DNA of 64,000 nt, from positions 12,859,484 to 12,923,483 of the forward strand of contig JAZAYU010000005.1 of the NCBI GenBank assembly GCA_038501625.1. The letters are read 5' to 3'. The first letter of the stretch is position 1. Each line of letters starts with the position of its first letter. This document shows, piece by piece, positions 38,035 through 47,164 of the stretch. This DNA is from Corbicula japonica (Eukaryota > Mollusca > Bivalvia > Venerida > Cyrenidae). The translations under genes were made by a program, and so were the position numbers. Under the pieces are notes generated by a model that saw only the letters and a list, made by a program, of their open reading frames with translations, ran no database searches and was not told the origin of the DNA.

Positions 38035-38359
38035 GTATCAGTTCCTATTCCTTTTTCGAAAAAGGAAAAAGGAAACGGGAAACAGGAACTAACTTAACGC
38101 TGAAAAAGGAATAAGGAACCGGGAACCGGGAACTGTATGTATCAGTTCCCTATTCCTTTTTCGAAAAAGGAAAAAGGAAACGGGAAACAGGAACTAACTT
38201 AACGCTGAAAAAGGAATAAGGAACCGGGAAACGGGAACTGTATGTCTCAGTTCCCTATTCCTTTTTCGAAAAAGGAAAAAGGAAACGGGAAACAGGAACC
38301 AACTTAACGCTGAAAAAGGAATAAGGAACCGGGAAACGGGAACTAACTTTATATTCATC
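38035..38359 (-). repeat. Right terminal units of the foldback element (3 copies)
   Basis: Three inverted copies of the left terminal unit, each with TTTTTCGAAAAA, 'AACTTAACGCTGAAAAAGG' and 'GGAACCGGGAAACGGGAAC', closing with 'AACTTTATATTCATC' at 38345-38359. Equal copy number (three) at both ends supports them as true ends of one structure. Confidence 0.85.
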
Positions 38360-39054
38360 CGATGGGAGAGTACCGGTGTTTTTTGCTTCTATTATAATAT
38401 GTAAGCGATGTAAAAAAGATGCCGGTGTTTTGCGTAAAAATGTAAGCGATGTTGAAAGATACCAATGTTTGCTTCGTGTTTAGAATGTTAGTTTTGTAGG
38501 TGTTTTGCGGCTGTTTTAGAACGCTACCACCATTTGGATAAGCCAGATAATTATGGCAAGTACCATATTCATTTGACAAAAAATGTTGAATTTTAATTTG
38601 ATTCTGCTAAGGATACAGATAAATGCTCCCTAGCAAAGTTTGAGCATTATTGTTTTATCCTCTAGAAACATTAGCACGGAGTTTCGATATGTTACATATA
38701 CCAGTTAAACAGTTTAATAAAACTTAAAGGTAAATAAATTTTAATCAAGATCAAAATTTGAATATTTCTCAGAAAACTGCGAATGCCTTGGACGTTGCCG
38801 ACGCCATTAGAATCCGTTATGTGGCCATTGTGGTATGCGATAGGTGGCTATCGTGGACTTCGAACCGGAAACACGTGACCAGGCCTCGATAACGATGGTG
38901 AGTTTAATAAATCGAATCTAAAAAAGTTATACAGTATTAAGTAGTTTGTGTTAGAAGAAGTTTTTGTCATTCTGATTGGTTTTTATATGTTGACACAATA
39001 AGTCAATGGGCACTAAAACTGTACAGTGTTTAGGTTACAAGATCAGTGTTCAAC
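38360..39054. other. Non-coding stretch right of the foldback element
   Basis: 38360-38580 has loose repeats of 'GTAAGCGATGT' and 'CCGGTGTTTTG'. A CpG-richer part at 38790-38900 ends in 'ATGGTGAGT' at 38895, which could be a start codon abutting a splice donor, but nothing else supports a first exon. No gene is called. Confidence 0.3.
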
Positions 39055-39184
39055 GTTATAAAACTGAGCATGGAAACCAGTCTCAAATCTCAAGCATCTG
39101 ATTGACTGAAATGGCGACCAGTCGCCATTTCATCCAATCAGATGCTTGAGATTTGAGACTGGTTTCCATGCTCAGTTTTATAAC
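39055..39184. mobile_element. Near-perfect palindromic MITE (64-bp arms), copy 1
   Basis: Bases 39055-39118 and 39121-39184 are reverse complements at 62 of 64 positions, separated by just two bases. Ends read GTTATAAAACTGAGC / GCTCAGTTTTATAAC. Two further copies of the same length lie at 51193-51322 and 51520-51646, and a diverged double one at about 56235-56475. No coding capacity. The arms' identity suggests either recent origin or selection by gene conversion. Confidence 0.85.
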
Positions 39185-41030
39185 ATTCAGCCCTGTTTCT
39201 CATGTTAATGATTATCGCCTTATTTTTTAAAAAAAATATCCAACTATGTGAAATAAATGGTAAACTTTCGTAAGACGTTTTATCAAACGAGTCAACGTTG
39301 CGAAAAAATGACGGCATTTTTCGAGGTTTTGTTTCGCAAGCCAACTTGTATTTTTCCAATAAAGGAGATGAACGGTGTTTTCTGCGTATCAATATTTTTA
39401 CACCCTTTACTCAATGGCTACGCCTATAATCATATGGCTACGACCAGTGTAGAACCGTATCTGCACGTCTGTACAGTCTGAGCTGAATTTACACTGTTTG
39501 TTGGTCACAAATTACCTTCTAAACCTAAACGCGAATGTTATTCATCCTAATATAACAAACCGATGTGCAGGCTGATCTGGTATATTTGGGGGAACGTGAA
39601 GTTAGCAGTGAGCAGTGACAGCAGTGACAGCAGTGGTCGCCCATGGGATGAAGGTCATGTCCCATTGAGTAGGGGTTCGTTTTAAAATAAACGGCTATTT
39701 ATTCGTCCTCCAAACAAGACGTAGAAGACTGGCTTTCTCGGACGTTTGAACAAATGTAAGTGTACCACTTGGCATTGGCACTGGATCCCTAAAAATAGTA
39801 AAAAATAATTTTTGAGCATTGGAGTATGTACATTTTATAAAAACTCTTTTGCAAAAAAATAAAGAAAGTGATCACTGACATTCTTTTTCCTCTATATAAT
39901 ATAACTTATTTTTAAAACACATTTTAAATCTTAGTTATAAAATGTGCGCAATGCACTAGTCTTCTATGATTTGATCTTGGTATAATTTATATTTGAATGT
40001 ATCGGGCTCTTTTTTGTAAGAAAATTAATGACCTAGTAATTTTTCGAGTTACCCCATACATTCATGAAAGTAGATATTGTTTTGTTGTTTCAGAGCACTG
40101 TAAAATACAACTATAGATGTGAGCATTTGAAGTAGGACCAAATGGAAACAAGATCCAGATAATAATGGTGAGAATCTTAATTAACTTTACTGTACAGTTT
40201 TTGTCAACTGTTTTGCTCTACATTTACTCTATCATTGGGTAACCTAGCACACTAGCTTATGATATTGTAGTTTTACAATAAAATTTGGGTCGAGAAAAAG
40301 TTGGTTTCCGTTTAGGGTGGTCTTATTTACAGGGTTTACTTAATGTACTTAATGGGTGGATTTAAAGTAAATGTATAACAATAAAATGACACTAGAACTG
40401 TGCAGCGAGGTTTTTTTGTCTGCAATATACTCAGTACATGTAAAGCTGAAGAAGCTAGAAGTGGAAATATTTTACTTTCGGGATATATACTGTACAGAAA
40501 CTGGAAAACAAATGTCTAATAGCAATATTTGAGATCCGGGTAGACAATGAAATTTATGTATAAAAAAGTGCAAAAATACAATAACCAACAACTGAAAAAA
40601 CCACTTGCACAACTGCTTTTTCTGGGTATATTAATAACATGTTTGCCCCATCCGTTTAGGAAGGAGGTGGGGTATATAGATTTGCACTCGTTCGTACGAA
40701 CGTCCATCCAATCTTGTTTGTTAATTGTTAATACTTATTTTTCATGGCATATATTTAAACTTAGTCGTTAAAAGGAAAATATGATAAGCTTAAACCCAAT
40801 AAATAAGGTCATAAATATAATGCTAGGGTTATATTATACTGTTAATATAAGGTCAATTTAAAGAGGGTTGAGGAAACAGTCGCGTTAATTTTTCAAAATT
40901 CAGCTTTTAAAATAATTTAAAAAATCATTACAACATAAAAATGAAAAAGAACTAAAATAATTCTGGTTTTCTAAGCGTTTTCTTAACACTGCTTATGATT
41001 TTCAGACATGTAAACGGCAAGATTTAATAG
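39185..41030. other. Non-coding stretch, no supported gene
   Basis: Contains a short direct repeat 'GCAGTGACAGCAGTGACAGCA' type run at 39606-39635, a GATC-family fragment at 39500-39580 and several ORFs of 63-84 residues on both strands without recognisable domains. 'ATGGTGAGA' at 40165 again resembles a splice donor after ATG, without further support. Confidence 0.35.
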
Positions 41031-41034
41031 AAAA

Positions 41035-41300
41035 CAAACGATCGATGATTTACGGACAGTCGATGATTTTCGGACATTTTGAAGTCACTATCGTTTCGAC
41101 TGAAAAACGGTCGATTATTATGGGATATCTAAGGACACTTTGTTTCGACAGGAAAAAAACGGACGATTATTAAAGTCAAATTGTTTCGACAGCAAGATGG
41201 ACGATTTTTTTTTCAGACGTTTGGAAGACCAGTTTTGTTTCGAGTGGGAAAAGGTGATTATTTTCGGAAATTTTGAAAACAAATTTAGCCTCGACGGAGT
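41035..41300 (+). repeat. Degenerate minisatellite around 'CGATTATT...TTTCGACAG'
   Basis: 'CGATGATTTTCGGACATTTTG', 'TTTCGAC(T/A)G' and 'AAAACGG(T/A)CGATTATT' recur about every 50-60 bases across 41035-41300 with many changes. The ORF at 41140-41337 reads through it and shows the same decay, so I do not call a gene. Confidence 0.5.
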
Positions 41301-41724
41301 TGTTACGGTGTTTAAATCCTCTCGAAAGCTGGAATAAATGTGTATTTCGGATTAGACGGTAAGTATTAGTTTACCATCAGTTAATAGTAATATGTATAAA
41401 ATAGTTTAAATGACTTAATAATCATTAAAACGTAGACGAATGTGATAATATTGTTGATTAAACCTTTCGTAAATTCTAGTAGCGAATACAAAAGTATCGC
41501 GCAATCATATTAAGAAATAGCATGTTCAGTATTAATCTCTTTTCCAGATTTGTACGAACGAGGGAAAATATTACAACTATGTTGTACAGCAGATTCTAAA
41601 ATATCTAATATATCCTTTAAGTCTAAATAAGTGTACCTATCCGGTGTATCCTTTTGTGGTTATGACTTGGAAAGGATTTTTTATTCATAATTTGTCATTT
41701 TTGCTGTTTGATGCTGTGCTTAAT

Positions 41725-41905
41725 TCAGATTGCCGACTGTGTAAATCTACGGAGTGTACCGACTTCGTAAGTCTACGAGATATTACTGACTGCGTAAAGC
41801 TACGAGAGATTGCCAACTGCGTAACTGAACTGCGTTACTCTACTGGAGATTGCCGACTGGCCAAGTCTACGAGGTATTTCAACAGCGTAAATCTATGTGT
41901 AAATA
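41725..41905 (+). repeat. 27-bp minisatellite read by an open frame
   Basis: Units such as 'GACTGCGTAAAGCTACGAGAG' style segments begin near 41730, 41758 and 41785 with spacing of 26-27 bases, then become irregular to about 41900. Because 27 is a multiple of three the frame 41644-41937 stays open and gives a repeated peptide with 'DCVKLREI' / 'NCVTELR' / 'DCRLAKS'. No family is recognised, and the ORF may be a by-product. Confidence 0.5.
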
Positions 41906-41940
41906 AAAGGTATGTAGTAATTGTCATGGTCAGTTAATTG

Positions 41941-42020
41941 GAACAGAACAGAACAGAACAGAACATAACTTTATTCGCTCAAATCATAAATACATGATGT
42001 ACGGTTGTACAAATACATTA
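41941..42020 (-). repeat. LINE 3' end with (TTCTG)n tail
   Basis: Plus strand has five GAACA units (41941-41965) then 'TAACTTTATTCGCTC'. On the minus strand this reads as AATAAA (41970-41975) followed after a few bases by (TGTTC)n, the usual arrangement at the end of CR1/RTE-like LINEs. No reverse-transcriptase frame is readable in the adjoining 42020-42600, so the copy is strongly 5'-truncated or decayed. The exact clade cannot be told from the tail. Confidence 0.55.
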
Positions 42021-42811
42021 TTCTGAAAATACATATTCTTTATCACGTGACATGATACAATATTGTAATATTTTGGAGATTTAACAGTGAATAAGAAAGT
42101 AGTAGATAGGGGAAGCAAAAACAATCATGAATCAAAGGACTGGAAGTACTGATGGGTCGGCCATCAAAACACAATTGAAAAGCGATGGATCTTTGGCAAA
42201 GAGTTTGTGTTTGATTAAGTTGGACCAGAAACAAACTTTCGCCTCAATGACGGGGACCAATTTACTTTATGACCTGTGAGACATAGATCTTCGACCCCAA
42301 AACAATTAAGGTCCAATTAACAAGTCAAGGCAAATACTGTTATCAAGTTTGCAGACGCAGTGACACGGAGAGAGTAAACCTGGTGGAAGGACAATATGTC
42401 TAAAGATATAATTAGAATATGATTGGACTTGTAGACGATAATATGAAATAAGACAATGCCTCTCTCGGAACTGACCAATCAAAATTAAGTGAAGGATATC
42501 ATACTACATAGGTCATATGGTCAACAGTGAAACAAAGCTGGTCACAGTCCTCAGACACTACACTTATTTAAAGGTATTACTCCTTTCGTCCTTGCATTTT
42601 GCATTTAGACAGACTTTTTAATTTTTCATTTTATCAATGAGAGTTCAATGACAAATGAAATATTACCTTAATGGCGTGAATACTTTTGTAAAGTTTGGAA
42701 GAATCCTGTGAGCAGTTGTTTGCAAGCACAGTATCAATAGATAGCACCTAAAATTCTGAGTTGAGATACGGTGACACATATGACAGAACTAGATGGGTTT
42801 TCAGATGAACT

Positions 42812-43386
42812 CTTGTGTCGCCTTCTGGTACAATGTCGGAAATAATGCAAGTTCAACCAAATGTGACCTTAACCTTAAGAATTGGGCATCATCATGAGCG
42901 TGTTGTCATAAGTAATATAATTTGAAAGTTTCATGAAGAAATATTGAGGAATGGCAAAGTTATAGTCAACGTTGAGTTTTCATGTCAAAATCAAAGTACA
43001 AAAATGGGCATAACTCCATCAAATGTGACCTTGACCTAAAGAATTTGGCATTATCATGAGCCTGTGGTCATAAGCAAAATAAATTGAAACTTTCAAAGTT
43101 TCATGAAGAAATATTAAGAAATGGCAAAGTTATAGCCAACTTTAAGTTTTCGTGACGGACGGGCGCTCCCACAGATGGGCATTTGTTGGGTATTTCTTTT
43201 GTTTAAAACTACCCAACAAGCGAAAAAACTACCCAATAACAGACTAACGGAATGAATGGAAAGTTCTCACAGATGGGCATTTGTTGGGTATTTTGGTACC
43301 CAACAAGTGCCATCGGTGGGCCCGGATGGACCGAAGGACAAAGCGATCCCTATGAATTGCCATTTCTTCAAAAAGGGCGACACAAA
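42812..43386 (-). mobile_element. Second TIR element with ~160-bp units, interrupted
   Basis: Inverted copy of the 32175-32918 element: ends 'CTTGTGTCGCCTTCTGG' on the left and 'AAAGGGCGACACAAAA' on the right. It has only about two internal units and is split by another small element at 43168-43320, so it predates that insertion. Confidence 0.7.
43168..43320. mobile_element. Small TIR element nested in the previous one
   Basis: Left end CCCACAGATGGGCATTTG and right end, read inverted, CCCACCGATGGCACTTG. A third internal copy of 'ACAGATGGGCATTTGTTGGG' is present. Host sequence on either side ('GACGGACGGG' and 'CGGATGGACCG') rejoins sensibly. 153 bases, no coding capacity; no clear target duplication. 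Confidence 0.6.
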
Positions 43387-43984
43387 AAGTAGCTAAGTTT
43401 GTCATTGTCTTTAAATATTCAAACTTGAAATCAACAAACAGATTTGGGTCACATGATTTAAAATAAAACTACAAGTGACACTATGGTTTTTTTCTCCAAT
43501 AGTTTTATTATTCAGCAAATAATGTTCAAACACACAATTACACTGATGCTTTTTTGTCAACTGATGTTTTTTCAATGTGGTGCACATTCTAACGTTTTGT
43601 TATATTTCATATAAATTGTCTCATTTTCGCACCCACTATTTGTATCGACATTTGTGATTTTTTTTATTCTTGTCCGTTACAAAAGCAGCATGTTCCAATG
43701 CAGGAATTAGTGGCAATATAAAGGCTGTAGGCTGCCTCAGACAGTCATAGAGAGAATTTCAAACTGGTCTCCTCACAGCATTCCATGTGAAGCTGTTATC
43801 CCGAAATATTAATTTCAACAAATTACCTATTTATATTGAAGTTCAAGCATAATTTATGGTCTGTGCTTTTTTTTATTTATTTGTTGAAATTAGAAACTGA
43901 CAAATATTTGACAATAAATTAGTTTTGTCCAATACTATTAATTTTCTTGCCCTGGCAATACTACATTTATCCTGACTCTTGACA

Positions 43985-44060
43985 TGGTAACCCTTGGGTT
44001 CTCATTTTTGTTCATTGGTTGTTGTGTATGTTTTGAAACTGACCATATTTTTCTCATTTC
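43985..44060 (-). repeat. SINE-like dispersed repeat, short diverged fragment
   Basis: 'GGGTTCTCATTTTTGTTCATTG' type sequence followed by 'TTTTGAAACTGACCAT' corresponds to the middle of copy A in reverse orientation. The outer parts are lost. Confidence 0.45.
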
Positions 44061-44334
44061 TTTTGATGAACCTTAACTCCTTGGAATTGCCTTAATCATA
44101 TAGACATTTGACCCAGGAAATAACCTTTTGACTTTTGAAAATTAGAAAAAAAAAATAAAAAAATCATTCTGACCCTTGCGATTTTACCTGAAGTGTCTTT
44201 GTTTTCCTTAAATTAAGGGTAATTTTGGTTATAAATTTCCAGAATCCACCAAAAAGTTACACTAGGTGGGTGTTCACTTATGTCTCCCTGGGAGCTATGT
44301 AAGGTTATAAAATGCAAGAACAAGAGGGGGAAAA

Positions 44335-44560
44335 ACCCATCTTGACATAAAGAACTTGGAGTCATGATGAGTGTGTTGTCATCAGCAATATAATTTGAAA
44401 GTTTGATGTATAAATATTAAGAAAAGGCAAAGTTATAGTCAACATTAAGTTTTCCTGTTAAAATAAAATTACAGAAAGGGATTAACTCCATCAAATGTGA
44501 CCTTGACCTGAAAATTTACATCAGCTCAAGCATGTTGTCACAAACAATATAATTCTGGTG
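44335..44560 (-). repeat. Fragment of the ~160-bp unit repeat
   Basis: Contains 'AACTTGGAGTCATGATGAG', 'GGCAAAGTTATAGTCAAC' and 'AACTCCATCAAATGTGACC', the reverse complement of units in the 32175-32918 element. The TIR ends are not seen, so this is a partial copy. Confidence 0.6.
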
Positions 44561-44569
44561 TCTGATCTG

Positions 44570-45790
44570 GATTGATTGGAATCTACACTGTTTGCATGTT
44601 TGTAAAGAAATAGCCTCGTGGATCTTATTATGAACCATGTAGATCCTATTAAGACTGCACAGATATGCCTGCTGATCTGGATATACACTGGTCACTCATG
44701 TATTCGTGGAAGAAATGGTCAAAAACAACACAGTAACTTTTTTATAGGTTGATTAATTTTCTTGTGAACTGAGGTCTTACAAGTCTTCACATACATACAA
44801 ACACAATTTTATGTTTTCTAGTTACAAGATACAAATACCAACATTAACAGATATATTAAGTGTCTCTATCATACAGCCATGCAGCTCTTATACATGGAAA
44901 TAAAAAAATGCAAACCTTGTCTCCATTTTTTACAGTAACATTCATATTCTGCTCCCTAGTTTTCTAACAATTCCGCAAACATTTCAAGTCCACAGCTTTT
45001 ACTAGACTGATGGTACACATGGCTGAAAATAAATGTTGTATTTTAAATCATAACAAATAACCCAAGTCAATTTCACTGTACTTTTTATTGCTTATGAATA
45101 TGTACATAAATAGCTGTTGCAGTTAAACAGTTAACAGATTACACTGTTGTCATAATTTGTTTTTAAGGTATTTTTTTAATAAATATCACACAAAAGAGGT
45201 TTTTCTGATGTAAGCTTTGTGCCATCTTCAATTCCTATAGGCTCCTACACAATTTATCACATGTAACCTTTTCGTCCATGTATATGCCTTTGTGGCATGG
45301 GTAATGCCTTTGTGGCATGGGTGATCAGTGTAGATCTAGATCAGCCGACACATCCATACTGCCTGATTAGGATCTGAACTGTTAGCTTTTTTTATTCAAT
45401 AGGTTATTTCTGACCACAATGTGACCAGTGCAGATCCAGATCAGATCTGCCATCTGATCTGTATCTCTACACTGGTTGCACACGCATGAAAATGTGTAAA
45501 TATGTAGTAAAGGGTTAATTATTACAATAACACACTTGCATTTTGATACTCCATTTTACTCGTAGGATACACCTTTTAACACATGACCATCTATTGTAGA
45601 TCTAGGTTAGGTGCTGACACATCTGCTTCCAATTTAAAGTCTTAAAGAGCTTTAGTTTAAATGTATCTAATCAACAGAGTAGATACAGATCAGACCACAA
45701 AAATGTCTGATGTGCAAGCTGATCTGGAGCTACATCTGTGCTATCTCTATCTGATCTGGATTTATACTGGTTGCCCATGTGGTGAAATGG
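44570..45790. repeat. Cluster of GATC-rich dispersed repeats
   Basis: At least three copies lie close together (44570-44695, 45325-45480, 45595-45790), each with paired 'GATC' words such as 'CTGATCTGGA(T/G)(C/A)TACA' and its inverse. The intervening DNA is AT-rich and non-coding. A duplicated 'ATGCCTTTGTGGCATGGGT' occurs at 45286-45322. Confidence 0.6.
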
Positions 45791-45961
45791 CGTGTAAATG
45801 GAGTAAAGGGTCAAGTTATTAACCGAGAAAACAGAAACAGCATTGGATTTTTGAGACACATTCCTATGATTATGAGATTACCCTACTTAATAAATGAATA
45901 AGCAACCACAAGAACACATCGTGTTTGTGCAAGGTGGCCCACAGATGAATATTATTTAATG

Positions 45962-46102
45962 TAATTATTCAAGTGAATTCTTGTTGGCCATGTTGTTAGG
46001 CCAAGGGTAGTCATATATGCCTTAGGCAGAAGGCCGAGGGTATATATGACAGCCCGAGGCCAAATAACATGGTCAATAGGAATATACTTGAGTGATAATT
46101 TT
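45962..46102. mobile_element. Imperfect hairpin element (~140 bp)
   Basis: The left side 'TAATTATTCAAGTG...GGCCATGTTGTTAGGCC...GTCATATATGCC' is answered on the right by 'TATATATGACAGCCCGAGGCC...AACATGGTCAATAGG...CTTGAGTGATAATT'. The arms pair along most of their length with bulges. Probable MITE or hairpin-forming transcript. Confidence 0.55.
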
Positions 46103-46350
46103 TTTAATTAACAGAATAAAAACATCAAATTCATATGTAGACAAAAAGTACTGGGCCAATACAGGGGTTCTGAGCAAATATTGTAATTGCTGGGCCATCA
46201 TTAAATAGTTAAGTATGAATGTGATATACAATGTAGTGTCTGCCAGGATTATGGCATGATCAGGTCTGGTGATGACATGCCTCGAGATTTCGCTACACTG
46301 CAGTCATGTGAAAAGGACAAAGTATGGAATACCTGTACAGTATATTCATA

Positions 46351-46537
46351 CAGGGCTCTCACTAGAGAGAGACTTGAATGAAGTAGTCCCATCAAAAGTG
46401 ACCAGACTTCTCTCTTCGTTGAGCTTTGGAGAAGTCTTTTTGTATTTAATATATAGGGGAAGAATGCCTTTGATTGCAAACTTCTCCTTAATTCAGTAAA
46501 TTATGACAAAACTTCTCCCTGATAGGTGAGAGCCCTG
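46351..46537. mobile_element. Small element with 12-bp perfect TIRs (CAGGGCTCTCAC)
   Basis: CAGGGCTCTCAC at 46351-46362 and its exact reverse complement at 46526-46537, followed on each side by partly complementary 'GAAGT/ACTTC' sequence. CAGGG...CCCTG ends are often seen in hAT-type elements, but the flanking 8 bases do not match, so no superfamily is assigned. Opposite-strand ORFs of 76 residues overlap it and are not called. Confidence 0.5.
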
Positions 46538-47008
46538 TTAATAATCAACTAATAAAATTAAATATACCATTAGCCTTCTTCCTCTGCTCTTCCAATTCCA
46601 TGTTTTTGTACCAGAGATTTCACATTTCTTTCATTTGATTATAACACTGAAATACATATTTAACAAACACAAAATAATAACAATTATTTTGATATTTGCT
46701 CAAATTACAAATATTCTTTATAATAAATGATTTTATTTTTTAAGTTAGTGATCATAAAAATATTAATTTACTCTCATTTTGTACTTTGCTATAATCACTT
46801 TCTTCAGATTGTTTCTATTCTGCATTGGAATTCATTCAGTCAGAGGTGTGTCTACAAAAAGTCACAAACAATCTTTTGGACTGTGCAAAATGTTGTTCCT
46901 TGTGACATCAACAAGCATGCTCGACATTTAACTTGCTAATTCATTTTTGATTCATTTACACTATCATATCAGCATAGTAATTACTGTTGCACTGTTGAAA
47001 CAGAATAT

Positions 47009-47164
47009 AAGTATCATGCATGAGTGTGAGGTGAAGATGGAAAAATCTGTCACCGAGGGTTAACTGTTTTGCGGGAACGAGGCTCTGCCGAGTTCCCGCC
47101 AAAACAGTTCACCCGAGGTGACAGATTTTTCTATCGTTACCGAATGTCTCATGCAAGATACTTT
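47009..47164. mobile_element. Strong hairpin of ~156 bp
   Basis: The left arm runs 'AAGTATCATGCATGAG', then 'GAAAAATCTGTCACCGAGGG', 'AACTGTTTTG', 'CGGGAAC'; the right arm gives the same words in reverse complement ('GTTCCCG', 'CAAAACAGTT', 'CACCCGAGGTGACAGATTTTTC', 'CTCATGCAAGATACTT' in order). The apex is around 'GAGGCTCTGCCGAG'. GC-richer than its surroundings. Possible MITE; could fold as a long stem in RNA. Confidence 0.7.

Larger units (their letters stand above)
16246..38359. mobile_element. Giant foldback-like element (22.1 kb) with inverted tandem-repeat arms
   Basis: The outermost sequence on the left (GATGAATATAAAGTTAG at 16246) is matched in reverse complement at the right end (38359). 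Both ends then show the same order: three ~100-bp units rich in GTTCCCGTTTCCCGG, a ~200-bp spacer, then a long tandem array, then a matching inner end (27409 and 34827). The arms are unequal, 11.2 kb and 3.5 kb. The 7.4-kb interior has no long ORF. This resembles foldback transposons, whose long terminal inverted repeats are made of tandem subrepeats (known for Drosophila FB and sea-urchin TU elements). I see no clear target-site duplication and no transposase. Two separate insertions of one repeat in opposite orientation remain possible. Confidence 0.7.

Noticed and set aside
16246..38360. 'GATG' on both sides of the foldback element as a target-site duplication
   Set aside because: The left GATG is part of the terminal inverted repeat, so its counterpart on the right is CATC; the GATG at 38361 is coincidental.
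38895..40173. First exons ending ATG|GTGAG (38895 and 40165)
   Set aside because: Two nine-base matches are not enough; no downstream acceptor plus coding exon could be found.
42020..42600. Reverse-transcriptase remnant upstream of the LINE tail
   Set aside because: No RT or endonuclease motif can be read in any minus-strand frame.
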